DNA of 64,000 bases from Limnephilus marmoratus (GCA_917880885.1 OU862910.1:24626710-24690709), one strand, 5' to 3'. Shown: positions 1 to 11,295, counted from the stretch's first letter. Program-made: numbers and translations. Notes: generated by a model from the letters alone, not told the origin.

Positions 1-1590
1 CATTGCTAGTCAATCCAAGGGTGCCCGCTATGCCTCAATACAAAGGACTATCCCATCAAAACCGTGGTTTCAAAAATTCCCCCATTTTTCCAAAAAAGAA
101 ATTTCCTTACTTATTCGAATGAGAATCGGACATTGTTCCTTTCCTTCTCACCTTTTCAAAATTCTTGTGCTTGACTCCCCAGATTGTACTTCTGTGGTCT
201 TCCGTGGTGATTGTACTTATGTGGGAACTTTAGATCACACATTTTTTATTGTCCCTCTCCAAATAAATATCCTCTCTTCTATCAAGCGTTATCAAAAATT
301 GCCTCTCCTCCATTCAACATCTCATCTCTTCTAAGTCTGAACTCTACTCCAATCTTCCATAAAATTCTGAAATTTGCCCATTTAAATAAAATTAATATAT
401 AAATTCACCTTTCCTTTCTCTGTAATTATAAATGATGGCCTATAACACCCTTGAAGGGTGAAAGCCAGAAATAATTGAAAAAAAAACCGCACCCGTACGT
501 TCAATAATATTTGCTTAAGCTCTAACATCGACATTTTCTTCGATTCACTGCCCAAATTTAAAAAGAGCATCAAGTCAATAATTTAAACTGTTCAATGCGT
601 ATACATATCCCTTCACACATCACCACTTTTCACATCTACAAACATACTCACACATACACACACCTATACACTACGCACATCATCCGGTAATTACTATATA
701 TACGTACCATAAATAAGACACTACAAAGAAACATGTCATAGGTACCCACCATGAAATATTACTGAATATTTGTAAATTGACTGATCAATGTAACCAATAT
801 ATTATTTGTTTCTATTTAAATAAGTAAATGAAGTTACTCTTGCATCTGTAGGTACTTTATTATATTAAACGTTCTGTTCGGTGTCACCATACTGTCTGCT
901 GGCCAATGTAGGTACGATGACCAGTGTACGGACAGAGCGGAGGGGTATCTCTGACGTCGCGCGGTGGAGCCACCGGTACGGGGCATCACCGACAAACGAC
1001 GTAAATACAACCTGAATTATACTGCACAGGGCAATAAGCTCATTGGAGCATATTTCAACATTCACGCCACACTTCAGTACCTACTTTCACGATAGGGCAA
1101 TGGCGTACAGCGAACATTATAAGACAATATAATTTCTTCTTCAAATACAGCGAATTTATTTTGTGGCACCATTTTAATTCAAAATTAAAAAATTTCTTTG
1201 TTTTAACCTCTTTTTAAACGACTTCAAAAAGGAGGAGGTTCTCAATTCGATTGTATTTTTTTTTTAATGTCTATAAAACCTACATGTTTTGAGAGCGATG
1301 CTCTCTTCCATAACAATAAACTTAACGGAGTCAATGGAAAGGCAGGAGTTGGAAGAGGGGAAGGAGGATAAAATTGCGGGCACAATTTACAAAGGGAAGA
1401 GGTTCAATAGTAATTTTAAAATATTTTCGGATTATTTATAGTTTTTAGCTTTGCATTTTCGCTCTTTCTAATTACTAATATTTTCAACTTGTAATGTTCT
1501 TTCTAGCCCACAATGTAAAGGATTACAACGTAAGTTCTTTGATTGTTGTATTGTGAATTATAATGGGAACAAATACTGATAGTAGCGTCT
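1..1590. other. AT-rich stretch without a recognised gene
   Basis: Frames here are 60-75 codons, overlap on both strands and match nothing I know. A CA-rich patch lies at about 600-690. I see no element boundaries. Confidence 0.5.
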
Positions 1591-1599
1591 GTTTACAGG

Positions 1600-1735
1600 T
1601 GCTCTCTGATTAGGTCTGGGGACGGTTAGCCGACCGGCTGATTACTCCGCTCGTTCGGAAACGCTCGGCGCCGCCCGACCATCTCCGAACGAGCGCGGTC
1701 TTTCGTGTACTACTTTCATACACTACATAACTGAA
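1600..1735. other. CpG-rich block with hairpin
   Basis: A GC- and CpG-rich island in AT-rich DNA. Perfect 11-bp inverted arms GCTCGTTCGGA (1649-1659) and TCCGAACGAGC (1684-1694) enclose a GC-rich loop of about 24 bases. It could be a repeat fragment or a regulatory island. No open frame crosses it. Confidence 0.4.
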
Positions 1736-1744
1736 CGCCATTAA

Positions 1745-3110
1745 AATTACTGACATTGACCGTCAAATAATAAATTTTAGTGACGCATCAATTTCATTCG
1801 GATTTGAAATCACTAACAACGCTATAGAAGTTTCACTTAAAAAATCAACGAGAAATAATACAAGGATATTTTATATTTTTTAGAATGAACTTCAAATTAT
1901 TACGCCAATGGACCAATGCCTGTGTATGGTGTATGGTGCTTGTCTGTACGGCGTATGAAGTACACCCCGTTACTAGTTTCCAGTTAGGGTGTCGAGTTAT
2001 GCAAATGGAGAGATGGCATCAAACTGGCCAAGACCACGTGTTAGCCGGGACCGAATTATAACTTCGGCCTTCAACTAGAGCTAGGAGCTGGAGCTGGTAG
2101 CGGCTTGATCTTATTATGTAAATCATTTATTACTTTATAACCCGTGTCCGAGGACACCACAGCGCGGGGTACACTCGCTGACTGACTTTCTGGGGCGGTT
2201 TTGCTGCACTCGATTATACAAGTGAAAATGGAGTTTCGCTGCGTGAACATCCAATATAATTAATAATCACAAATACTCGTAGCTTTTTTATTTCTTTTTA
2301 ATGATACCACACAAAAGTCACAATAGAGAACTCCAGTTCAATTTTTATATTTTTTAATGAAATCTGCCTTAAGCCTTCTAATTTAAATAACTGCATTTTT
2401 ATTTTTATTTCTTGAGTTCGTTTTAATAGTTAAAAAAATTGTCAAAGTTTTAATTTTTCAAGATCCCCCGAAAACCATCGTATGTGTAGTGAGTCGTGTG
2501 ACGACATCACTCTTGAAAAATTTGTATAGGATCGGGCAATCAGCTGATCTACTGCCACCATTTTGAACTCCGTTGTTCGAAGTATTCTCCCTAGAAATAG
2601 CATAACCATTTTTTTTGCAGTAGTTTTTGAATATTTTCAATAATAGAGATAAACTAATAAGAGATACCTTTATTTTTGAAACATTATTTCGGTCTAGATA
2701 GTGTTTTCAATAAATACAACAACTAAATCTCTTTAAACAGTATGTAAATAAACGAATAAATTAATGCGATGGCTTGTGTCATAACATACATTCCCATACA
2801 ATGACTTTACGGTGACGTCACGACACGTCGAACATTGACGTCACCTTGACGGCGTGTTTTTACGACCCGATTAAAAATGGACTTTTTAATAATTTTTAAA
2901 AACTCTGCGTTTAATATAATTAAATAATACTTCTATATTCAGAATCAGCGTTTATTCGTCTGCATGAACATATTTTTTTAAAGCCAGAATATTTTTCACT
3001 GGAGTTCCTTATTGCCAGTGGAACTATGACATTTGAATTGTAGTATGTCGAGAGGTTTAAGAAAGTGGGGGGATGAGATGGGAAAGGGGAAGGATCAACA
3101 TTTTCAATCT
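1745..3110. other. No recognised feature
   Basis: AT-rich sequence with short frames only (at most about 60 codons). A GC-richer patch at 1980-2200 has no homologue in the window that I can see. Confidence 0.45.
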
Positions 3111-3117
3111 AATTACG

Positions 3118-3318
3118 ACTATGCCCGGTCAGTGATTGAGTGTGCATCGCGTTTGGGTCCCACCCAGGCGTTCAGCGTTCGATTCGTCGGCTGGCTAAGT
3201 CCTCCATCACGACTCAAGCAACATTTTTGGCTTATTGTGGTGGTAACGGAAGATTTTTAAATATTGTAGGATTATTCGTAACCCGGGAATGTTTGTCTTT
3301 CTTCAAAAAAAAAATTAA
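3118..3318 (+). repeat. tRNA-derived SINE, family A, copy 1
   Basis: About 200 bp with the same layout as the copies at 3875 and 14172: a tRNA-like head (A-box-like GGTCAGTGATTGAGTG, B-box-like GTTCGATTC near 3178), a middle beginning CTGGCTAAGTCC, the block GGGAATGTTTGTCTTTCTT, and an A-rich end at about 3304-3318. A and B boxes mark a pol III internal promoter, so this is a non-autonomous retrotransposon. The head has diverged more than in the other two copies. Confidence 0.75.
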
Positions 3319-3477
3319 TGGTGGTTTTTCACCAACACGACACTTATAGTATTTACCATTGTGCAACTTTCAGCAAAATGCTGTTTATAAATTATGTTTG
3401 AAATACATAACACATGTAGAGTCAACACGTAGTCCTTTGCACTACTTTTGCATTTAATTTTTATTTTTATACTAGCT

Positions 3478-3874
3478 GTACTTCCCTAAGGAAGCCCTAA
3501 GGAAAATAATATTACTCAGGGTATATGGCATCTTTTCGAATGATGTGTAAAGGGTATTTTTAAGGAAACGAAGAAAGAAAGTAATAGGAAGGGAATAGGT
3601 GTGTGCGGTGTGTAGGAATCCGGGTTTTGGTGTGTCCAGGAGAGACGGACATATGAATCCATCCCTGCGGTGCAAGTAGATGAAACGAGAAAGCCTAGAT
3701 AGAGAAGTTAAAAGATCCCCTTCAACTAGTCGCTCCCCATCCGGCCCGCCACGCAGTGAGTGCGCGGACGGGTCCACCTCCAGACCTGGACAAACCTCAC
3801 TCCCCATGACCACAGGCACCCATGCTAAGTCACCAAACGTAGCGAACCACTTGGGTTGACCTACGGCGGAGATA
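3478..3874 (-). repeat. SINE-like repeat, family B, diverged copy
   Basis: Aligns in reverse orientation to the copies at 11296, 31822, 35338 and 44990, and in the same orientation to 63503. Shared landmarks on the minus strand, in order: the CCAAGTGGTTCGCTACGTTT block, the (A/G)GGATGGATTCATA block, and the CTTAGGG/CTCAGGG tail stem. The 3' tail (low coordinates) has drifted most. A 165-codon frame crosses it, but I judge it non-coding because the family is interspersed and no frame is kept between copies. SINE A copy 2 abuts it at 3875. Confidence 0.7.
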
Positions 3875-4072
3875 GACTGGTCAGTGGTTGAGTGGGCATA
3901 GCGCTTGGGTCCCACCCGAGCGTCGCGTGTTCGATTCCTCGGCTGGCTAAGTCCACCATCACAACACAAGCAACATTTTCGGCTTTCTGTGGTGGTAGTA
4001 GGAGATTTTCAAATATTGTTGAGTTATTCGTAACCCAGGAATGTTTGTCTTTCTTTTTAAAAAAAAAAATTG
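3875..4072 (+). repeat. tRNA-derived SINE, family A, copy 2
   Basis: The best preserved head of the family: GACTGGTCAGTGGTTGAGTG (A-box region) and TGTTCGATTCCTC (B box, near 3930), then the conserved body and a run of about 11 A at the 3' end (4060-4070). It begins exactly where the SINE B copy ends. Confidence 0.8.
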
Positions 4073-4087
4073 GTTATCTCAAAAAGA

Positions 4088-4320
4088 TGGTTCCCGGGCG
4101 GCTGTACCCATATCTGCCTCCCAAATTTGGAGATTGAATATCTTTTTCGTTTGATCGTTTTGAAGGTCAAGCGAGCGAAATTTCATCAATCTCGGAATGA
4201 AACTGTAAATTTATGTAAAAATCAAAGATACTTTGACCGCCGCGCCACCGACAATATTATTTATATAATTAGCTGAACCCGACTTTGCTCGGGGTGATGA
4301 ATGTTTCGGAGCAAGGTTGT
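4088..4320. repeat. Fragments of interspersed repeats
   Basis: 4088-4125 (CCGGGCGGCTGTACCCATAT and following) resembles 50868-50905 and 63908-63945. 4147-4200 (TTTTGAAGGTCAAGCGAGCG...) resembles 12945-12990. 4269-4300 (AGCTGAACCCGACTTTGCTC) looks like a Helitron end on the minus strand. Boundaries are unclear. Confidence 0.4.
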
Positions 4321-4702
4321 GTGGTTTTAGTAAATTTTAGTAAACTTAGTAAACACACCTTTTTTAGTTCTCATTTTACGACATATAATTATTTGATTCA
4401 CTTGATCGTGCCGTGTCTTCCTCGGACGTCCCCGGCTTTTTTAACATCCACTTTCACTTCATAATATTAATATGAGCTAAATTTCCTTATTCTTTTCAGC
4501 TGATAAGACATAATTCTCTCATAATACTTGCGAAAAATTTTGGAAAATGACATTTCAATGCAAATAATTCAAATAAAAATAAATGGTAGGTATGGTAATA
4601 AAATATGGAAATAAATAAAAATTAACGGATATTAACGTCGTCGCATCATCCAGCATCCATCGATCATTGAATGGAGAGCTGAACCACGAAAATGAAGTTG
4701 GT

Positions 4703-4905
4703 TGCCGTTTTTTTAGCTTTAAGCTTTAATCTTTGAACTTTGGGCTTTGATCTTTGAGCTTTAAGCTTCAAACTTCTTTGAGTTTAGAGATTTCTGCTTT
4801 TTTTATTTGAGGTTTGAATTTCCAGCTTTGAGCTTTGAGCTTTAAACTTTTAGCTGAGTGCTTTGCGATTTGAGCTTTAAACTATATTATTTTGAGCTTT
4901 TGGTG
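4703..4905 (+). repeat. Degenerate heptamer array (TTTGAGC-like)
   Basis: About 200 bases consist of variants of a 7-mer, GCTTTGA / GCTTTAA, in one orientation. The unit is degenerate and interrupted near 4785-4825. Confidence 0.65.
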
Positions 4906-5102
4906 TTTAAGATTGACAAGAAAGTCGAAAAAAGTTTTATGTCCCCGGCGTTGCCCAGGCTTTATGCAGAACTTAACAAATTCAAATGGAGAATTTTAAT
5001 CATCAAGTGTACAAAATTTGATCACGATGCGATGTATCAAAATTATGCGTACTTCGTAAATACCTTAGGTACTTACTACATATATGTATTTATATATACA
5101 CA

Positions 5103-5645
5103 CTAGCGAGTTCCCGGCATGCGTTGCTATGTCAATTAATAAAGAAATTGTTTCTCCCTACGTGTCCCTTCCCATTCCTCCCATTTCCTTTCCGCCTCCC
5201 CTTCCCCTCACGCGTTCCCACTCCGCCTTCTCCTACTTCCCTCTCCCCTCTCCCGCTTCCCCCGTCCTGCGAACCCTCCTCCCCAGTTCTCCTGCCCCTC
5301 CCGAATTCCCCTCCCCCTACCGCATTCCATTCATTCAGTCCCGGTACATTCAGTTTTCATTCAGCTCGCGTGCCACCTATTGCAATTTTTTTATACAAAT
5401 TTCATAATGCCAGAATATATAGAACCTTCACGGGCATGCTCACAACAACTCACCAAAGTTTCACAGCAATCGGATGAACGGTTAGCAACACATTATTTCA
5501 TGACGTCAGAGCTCTCTTATATACGTAGAAACCATCGTGGGCATGCGCACACCAAATCTCCAAAGTTTCATCGCAATTGGATGAATGGTTTAGCAACGCA
5601 TAGACATCATAAACATAATCATATACAAATGAGATATATGTAGAT
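5103..5645 (-). mobile_element. Non-autonomous Helitron-like element H1, inverted copy
   Basis: Read on the minus strand it ends in CGCATGCCGGGAACTCGCTAG, followed by T, which is the CTAG-T terminus of Helitrons. The terminal block matches the copy at 40923-41466. The C-rich body (5160-5330) is the complement of the G-rich body of that copy, and the block around 5340-5405 also matches. The 5' part (5420-5645) differs and includes a repeated GGGCATGC...CACCAAA motif. No Rep/helicase gene is present. The 5' end is placed only roughly. Confidence 0.65.
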
Positions 5646-5649
5646 AGGT

Positions 5650-6460
5650 GATTCGAACCTGCTTGGTTGTATTTAGAAATTTTAGTTAGCGGATGTTAAC
5701 AAGCGATTTTCTGGGTGTTTAGTTAATCACTCTTGCCTCGGGGAAACTGCGATGCTTCATGGATGGTTTTACATAGCTTTAAGTGGAAAATACACTACTG
5801 GTATCGGTAGGTTACTGAAAAAATGTCTGCAATATAGTTCAATCAAAAGATTGCTCATATGAACAATAACAAAATTAAAAATGTATCGCAATGCAAAACA
5901 TGTTCTCTGTGACTTTTCCACCTTGAACAATTTACAAGACTGAAGGGAACCAGCGCATAGAGATTATTATTATTATTTGTTTTGAAAGTTGGACATAGCG
6001 AGCGGCGAAAATGGAAGCAGCGGCCATTGAAACTGCAGTTTAAACATATGTATTGGATATTTTCATTTATTGTTTTTTAGTGCCAACTGCAATATGTGTT
6101 TATACATTATATACAAGAAAACAATCGTGTTTAACTGAAATATTTCAAACATGTCATTGTTGATACTTCTAGTCATTTAAAAGAAACGATTGCCTCACTA
6201 ATCTATGATATATTTTTTTTTATATTTCATGTCACTGCCTTTAAAATGAATTTTCCAATAAAATGTCAATTTTTCTGTTATTTTTCAGTTGGTAAATCAT
6301 AATCTCCCGCTAATAATAATACACGTTGATCTTGAAATCATGTAATTGGTGATTAAAATATTTAATTAAGGAATACAATATAAGCGAAACTCAATCGAAA
6401 ATCTGAGGCAGAAAAATTTAAGCTGCGGCCCGGAGAGCCGAAGACAGAAAATCACCAAAA
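5650..6460. other. No recognised gene
   Basis: AT-rich. 6375-6440 (GCGAAACTCAATCGAAAATC and following) resembles the arms of the foldback at 50156-50600, so it may be a relic of that family. Confidence 0.4.
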
Positions 6461-6469
6461 TTTCCAATC

Positions 6470-7330
6470 AAAGTGGGGGTATACCAAGGATCTGTCTTCA
6501 GCCCACTGCTATTTATAATAGTCGTGAATTATCTAACGATCCAAGAAATGAACAATAGTATTCTCAAGACGATACTTTTTCAGATGATGTAGTACTGATA
6601 GTAGATAATAATCATTGTGACTGTGAATAGCTTAGATAGGTGGAGGAAAGTCCTGGAGGATAATGGCATAAAAATTAGCAGGAAAAAGACTGAATATTTG
6701 TCTTTGCCATTTGAAGACACAAATGCTGTAATTCCTTCGATGCAACTGGATGGAGTAATATATGCCAACTGTGACTCCTTTAAGTATCTGGGCTCACTCA
6801 TTCACGGAGACGGAAGATGTGCAGCGGATGTCATCCATAGAATAGGTGTGGGCTGGATTAAATTTAGATCCGTAACAGGAATTTTGTGTGACTTGAAAAT
6901 GTCTATAAAACTTAAAAGAAAGATAAACCAGACTTGCTAGACCCGCGATGGCTCCGAATGCTGGGCTATGTATAACTCCTACTCTAGGCAACTCGAAACC
7001 GCAGATATGCGAATGCTTATATGGTCGGCAGGAGTATCACTAAAAGATAAGATTGTTCACGCATTCATGGTAGCCTGAGTGTCACGGACATAGTAAGCTG
7101 GAGGAACGAGGATGGTATGGGCACATAAGACGGAGACCACCAGACCACACAGTGAAACAGGTAATGTCTATGGAACTTCATCAACAGTCATCCAGAGGAA
7201 GACCAAAGAACTTCTGGATGAATCAATGCTCCAAAATTTTACAGAGAAACGGCCTGGATGAAAGCGAAACCTAGAACCGAAGATGTTATAGCCTGAGAAC
7301 GAGAATAGCTAACCCCAATAACTACCTAGG
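6470..7330 (+). pseudogene. Non-LTR retrotransposon RT fragment, decayed
   Basis: Reads as the C-terminal half of a LINE reverse transcriptase. GVYQGSVFSPLLF corresponds to the conserved PQGS..P.LF motif (about 6475-6515). A frameshift follows, then ADDVVLIVDN (about 6580-6605), a form of the catalytic (Y/F)ADD box. The 107-codon frame 6617-6940 has YLGSLIHGD, and the remaining pieces include SECWAM and ETADMRMLIWSAGVSLKDK. Further stops follow at 6938 and 7076. The order and spacing fit an RT C-terminus. The fragment at 45735-46025 is related. It is 5'-truncated and not functional. Confidence 0.75.
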
Positions 7331-7369
7331 CAATGAGTTGGGACAGTGTAAGAAAGAAGAAAATATATA

Positions 7370-7720
7370 TTTAAACTCAGTACCATCTATGGTAAGTAAT
7401 TTTTAATAAAAAAAAATGGTTTAATGGCTAATTTTAAATGGTTTTTTTCACAGCTTTTAATGACCAATGATGATTACCTGAGATGGTTCTGGGTTGGTTT
7501 CATACTGAGTTGTCTGGTCACCCTTTATTTATTTATCTAAACCAGTGCATAGATATTTTTAGAAAATAAATAAAAAATACTAAAACAAAAAACGTAATCT
7601 TGCTGCTTTATTTATCGATTAATGTTACCTTTTCTAAAAAAACTCTACGTAATAAACTTAACGCTAAAGATTTTGATAACCTTAAGCTGGAAAAAAATAG
7701 CTAAAAGATTTTTTTTTTTC
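7370..7720. other. No recognised feature
   Basis: AT-rich, with homopolymer A/T runs at 7720-7735 and no landmarks. Confidence 0.4.
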
Positions 7721-7724
7721 TTTT

Positions 7725-8090
7725 AAAAAAATGTATTTATTTATTTAAACGCCATGGAACGGCTTTTACATTTAAGTGATAGGTACATGATATTATAAGT
7801 ATACAGTGGTACACAGGAGATTATCAATAATAACAAAATAAGATTGATGCAATTTAAATAAAACACCTCAGTGAGTGTCAAACACGATTAAAAATTTCAC
7901 ATAGCTTTTCTCTAAAATTGAATCATCCCATGACTACTAATTTACAGTTTCCAATAGATGAAAAAAAAACATAAAACGCTAGTAAAAGCGTTTTAACCGT
8001 GTCAAACACTAAAAAAGTTTCATTGAAAGAAGGAAAAACGCTGAACGAGTGAGTAAATTTTAACCAATGTAGATATTCATGGTCGGATAT
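7725..8090 (-). repeat. LINE 3' end
   Basis: On the minus strand it ends TGTAAAAGCCGTTCCATGGC, then AAATAAATAAATA. The same TGTAAAAGCCGTT hairpin plus AAATAA-type tail ends the LINE at 23064-24830, so this is probably the 3' terminus of a related element, truncated to about 360 bp. Confidence 0.55.
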
Positions 8091-8239
8091 TCAATTCACC
8101 CTCGGGAGAGCCACTAGCGGAGAGATATTGAGAAAGGTAGTGCGGGCGGTGGCAGGAAAAAGAGCACACAAATTAGCGTTATCCTGCCTCTGTTTTGCAT
8201 CTGCGTTGTTCTCATCATAATTGCGATGCAAATCAAATG

Positions 8240-8405
8240 CAAAGTTATTCGGGGGGCCGTTGCCCGGCGGCGGGGGGGGGGTTCTGAGGGGCCATGACCC
8301 CCCCGGGCCCTCCAGGTCCCCCGGCCCGGCTGCGGCTGGGTAGGCCCTTGAGGCCAAGTTATCATGGGCCACTAGGCACGAGTCCGGTCCAATAAACACA
8401 GCCAA
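8240..8405 (-). other. GC-rich patch with open frame
   Basis: An abrupt GC-rich island with G/C homopolymers (8271-8281, 8299-8306). A 104-codon minus-strand frame (8091-8405) is proline- and glycine-rich because of this base composition. It looks like a repeat fragment. I do not consider it a gene. Confidence 0.35.
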
Positions 8406-8484
8406 TCACTAAATATAAACAACATAATTTTATGGTATCGAAATGCCACGTATGCCGCTATTCTAGTATTACAAGAGAAAACCA

Positions 8485-9105
8485 AAAAATGTAATTTTTA
8501 AATCAGATTTTAGACGTATTGACTCTTTTCCACAAAAAAATATAAATGGATTTCGAAAGATTGTTATTTTATCTAGCGTTCGCATGTTTTAAATTTTGAG
8601 AAAAAATGTTTATTTTTAGTATAATAAGGTTATACCATAGGTCGTCGGCAGATTTGTTAAATTTTCAAAAAAGATTTTGGATTGTGCCACACCAATTTCA
8701 AATCATATCGTATCGCATGTTTTAGAATTTTAATTTTGATTTAAATAAAATCATTAAAAAATATATACCTTGTACATGTGTTTCTTGCCAAAAATTGGTC
8801 CGTTTGTGTATTTATTTGCGCACTTACAAACTAATATATTTCAGAATTTTTTAACATTCTTATTTAACGTAGACATTATTGAAAAATGATAAATACTTAT
8901 AATCAAAAAATAATTACAAAAAGTACATTATTTTAATAGTTTTATCATCACGCCATTCAGCATTTTTGGATGTAGGTATAAATTAAAACAAATTTGGAAT
9001 GAAATAAAATCGATATTGAGTTATATTTTTAAAAAGCTGGTACGGAGAATAATTAATCTTTCTCGTTGTAACCGCCTTGCACGATCGTAAGAACAACTTT
9101 CGACG
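8485..9105 (+). repeat. Unclassified long repeat, copy 1 (pair with 27775-28345)
   Basis: Colinear with 27775-28345 over roughly 600 bp. Anchors shared in order: ATAAATGGATTTCGAAAGA (or ATAAATTGATTTC), GTTTATTTTTAGT.TAATAAGG, GATTTGTTAAATTTTC, and a final TCTTTCTCGT/CAT..AACCGCC block. No long frame or terminal repeat was found. It is moderately diverged, so an old family. Confidence 0.6.
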
Positions 9106-9109
9106 AAAT

Positions 9110-9540
9110 GTGGATTTTCGTCCGCTGGCTGGTGAAACGCTCTAACTTTGAACTTCCTAGTGTGAGGTATACGCGCAATCAGGTTGAAGTGCAAAGAAAG
9201 TTAGAATTAGTAGTAGGCATGGTTGTTTCATATTTTTTTATTTCAAAATCTTGGGCAAACCAAGTAAAAAAAATTAATAATGATTATGTATAATATATTT
9301 ATTGATGAATGATAATATATTTATTGTTATTGTGCTTCGTAGATAAATCAAATTTAATAATGTTACCATTAAGTTCTGCAAGTGCCTACCTTAGTTTTTA
9401 TTAATGAGACAGCTGTTTTGCATGCAATGCCATTATTAAACTGTGGTTACGCCCAATGACTAAAGAACTTGTACATACCGAACATTCTGTCCAAATGGTT
9501 ATACTAAAATTGCGGCAGTTTCCGTTCGGTTATTATTTAG
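9110..9540. other. No recognised gene
   Basis: A 61-codon plus-strand frame at 9108-9293 has no recognisable similarity. The rest is AT-rich sequence leading to the element at 9546. Confidence 0.35.
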
Positions 9541-9721
9541 TTTAAGGGTGATTCCGCCATAGACGATTCTCGACAGTAATTTTTAAATCGCAGTATTTGT
9601 TACTTTTTTTGATATCAGTGCAAAGAAGAAGGTCAATATTTAATAATAAAAAAAAAAATTGGATTTTACTTCATACTGAAATTTTTGGCGCGCTTGGAAA
9701 CATTATCATTCGAAGAATCGG

Positions 9722-9729
9722 TATATAAA
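9722..9729 (+). promoter_or_regulatory. Putative TATA box inside the TIR element
   Basis: TATATAAA followed by a GC-richer leader (9735-9790). A consensus splice donor GTAAGTA stands at 9847, so this could be the promoter of the small frame at 10255. The call rests on sequence alone. Confidence 0.3.
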
Positions 9730-9904
9730 CTGCAAAATCACACGGTGCAACACTGGCGCGAAACAGCTGTTACCGACAGTTTGAAGTTATATTTTACTGC
9801 TAAACGTGTAGTGACAATATTAATTTAATCTTATGTGCCGAAAGATGTAAGTACTTGTTGTTATTTTTTAAGCATCATTGACTACAAGAAGTCACTCTTA
9901 GATT

Positions 9905-11154
9905 GTTGCACCCGCGATACAAAAGATATAAAAGTTTGTGTTTCTCCCAGAAATAAAGTGCCAACGTTCTGAAACTTTGTAAAAGAAAGAAGAAATCAGA
10001 GGCAAACCTAAATAAAACGTTTTTAAGAGTATAATGATAACTGAATTGAAATAAACGTTGACTCAAATTGGTTGCACCCGCGATGTGATGTTAGAATCGC
10101 GGGTGCAACTCTTTGACAACTACCTTTGTTGTGTGATTTATCATATATTTTATTGTTTTGTCATGCCTTTAATAATAATATAAGCTGTGTATTACTAGTG
10201 AGTTATATTTAATATGTGAGTTTGTATTATATTCCGCTTTATTATAGAAATTCTATGATTTGGCATGCAATACCTCTGAAACATCTTCTTTATATTAAAA
10301 AAAAATTGTTTAAAAAAATGGTCACTTTGGATGATAAATGGGAAGGGCTGAAAAATAAATCAGGAATTCAATTAAAACACTTCTTCCAATTTGATGACGG
10401 CGATAGCATTTCCGTGGCGCGAACCTCGCTTTCTCGTCTCAAATGCACATTGGTTTTGAAATCTCCGAAAACCAGCACTGAAACAGAAAGTGATTGGGAT
10501 GATAACAATTTGGAACCCCATACAAATTTAAAAATATAAAAAGAAATTCTACAAAATAAGAAAAAAAAATTTTTTTTTTTTTGAAAAGGATTGATGGATG
10601 TAATATGTTCAATGAATTTTCGGCGAATTTTGACATAAACGAAAAGAAATAATTAACATAAATGATCAAGAAGTGTACTAATTAGTAATACGCATTATTG
10701 GATTTCTTATTTCGTTCCTCTATCAGGTTTTATTGATGTTTATATACAGTTAAACTAGACGAGTTGCACCCGCGATAATTTGATGTTGCACCCGCGATTG
10801 CTTGAAAGGCTAATAATTCATTGCTTGTTTTTGTTTTCTGTATATTTGTTTATTTATTTAGTTGATTAGTTTAACGCCTTACGAAATATCAAGGAATAAC
10901 ATAATAAATGTATCACAATTAACAGACTTTTGTGTTTTTGTCTTATGATCTGGAAAGGGTGGGCCAAATTGGTTGCACCCGCGATCGCACTTTGAACCTC
11001 CCTCCTGACTATTTAAATATTTCAATAAAATTCTTATAAACTAATAAAAAGTAAACATGTTAAAATGTAGCTCTTCCAATAATAATATTATTAAAAATGT
11101 TTTTTGTTTTATTGTTAAGAAGCTTTATATGCGTCTAAATGTTGCACCCGCGAT
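9905..11154. repeat. Seven dispersed copies of a 14-bp motif
   Basis: GTTGCACCCGCGAT occurs perfectly at 9905-9918, 10071-10084, 10763-10776, 10785-10798, 10972-10985 and 11141-11154 on the plus strand, and as its complement at 10096-10109. Two copies share the longer context CAAATTGGTTGCACC. The copy at 11141 is 3 bases from the right TIR. Spacing is irregular (8 to 650 bases), so this is not a tandem repeat. The conserved CpGs in an AT-rich background suggest protein binding sites. In transposons such subterminal motifs usually bind transposase. Confidence 0.85.
10255..10539 (+). CDS. Small unassigned ORF inside the TIR element
   Basis: 94 codons with no family I recognise. The part from MVTLDDKWEGLKNKSG onward has mixed composition like a real protein: basic and hydrophobic first, then an acidic C-terminus with a TETESDWDDNN stretch. 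The ATG at 10255 is chosen because a possible 3' splice site (TTATTATAG, AG at 10246-10247) precedes it. Paired with the donor at 9847 this gives a 401-nt intron after a TATA-driven leader. A longer start at 10216 is possible without splicing. It could also be a remnant of a transposase exon. No homology was tested. Confidence 0.35.
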   Translation: MIWHAIPLKHLLYIKKKLFKKMVTLDDKWEGLKNKSGIQLKHFFQFDDGDSISVARTSLSRLKCTLVLKSPKTSTETESDWDDNNLEPHTNLKI

Positions 11155-11295
11155 ACTGGAATCACCCTCAAGTAATCAAAATTGATTGCATCTTGGCCAC
11201 TATTTTTGTGTTACAGTTTGATCAGAACATTTTTTTAATTCCTCTCTGAGGGTATTTTATTTAGTCATTATTAAGTCACATTGAGGCAAATTATG

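Larger units (their letters stand above)
9546..11167 (+). mobile_element. 1.6-kb TIR element with repeated 14-bp motif
   Basis: Bounded by perfect 10-bp inverted ends GGGTGATTCC (9546-9555) and GGAATCACCC (11158-11167), 11 bp if one more base on each side is counted. The left flank is TTAA and the right flank is TCAA, which would fit a piggyBac-like TTAA target duplication with one changed base. That is inference, since the ends do not start with CCC. Inside are seven copies of a 14-bp motif, a TATA box, a possible 401-nt intron and a 94-codon frame. I recognise no transposase, so the element is probably non-autonomous or has captured sequence. Confidence 0.55.

Noticed and set aside
3472..3969. 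165-codon minus-strand frame as a gene
   Set aside because: It lies inside a SINE B copy and the adjacent SINE A. Other copies of the family do not keep the frame.
8091..8405. Collagen-like or proline-rich secreted protein
   Set aside because: Pro/Gly content comes from homopolymer G/C runs. There is no repeat period of three and no signal peptide.
9905..11154. CRISPR-like array (identical short repeats)
   Set aside because: Spacing is irregular from 8 to 650 bases, one copy is inverted, there are no Cas genes, and the DNA is eukaryotic in character.
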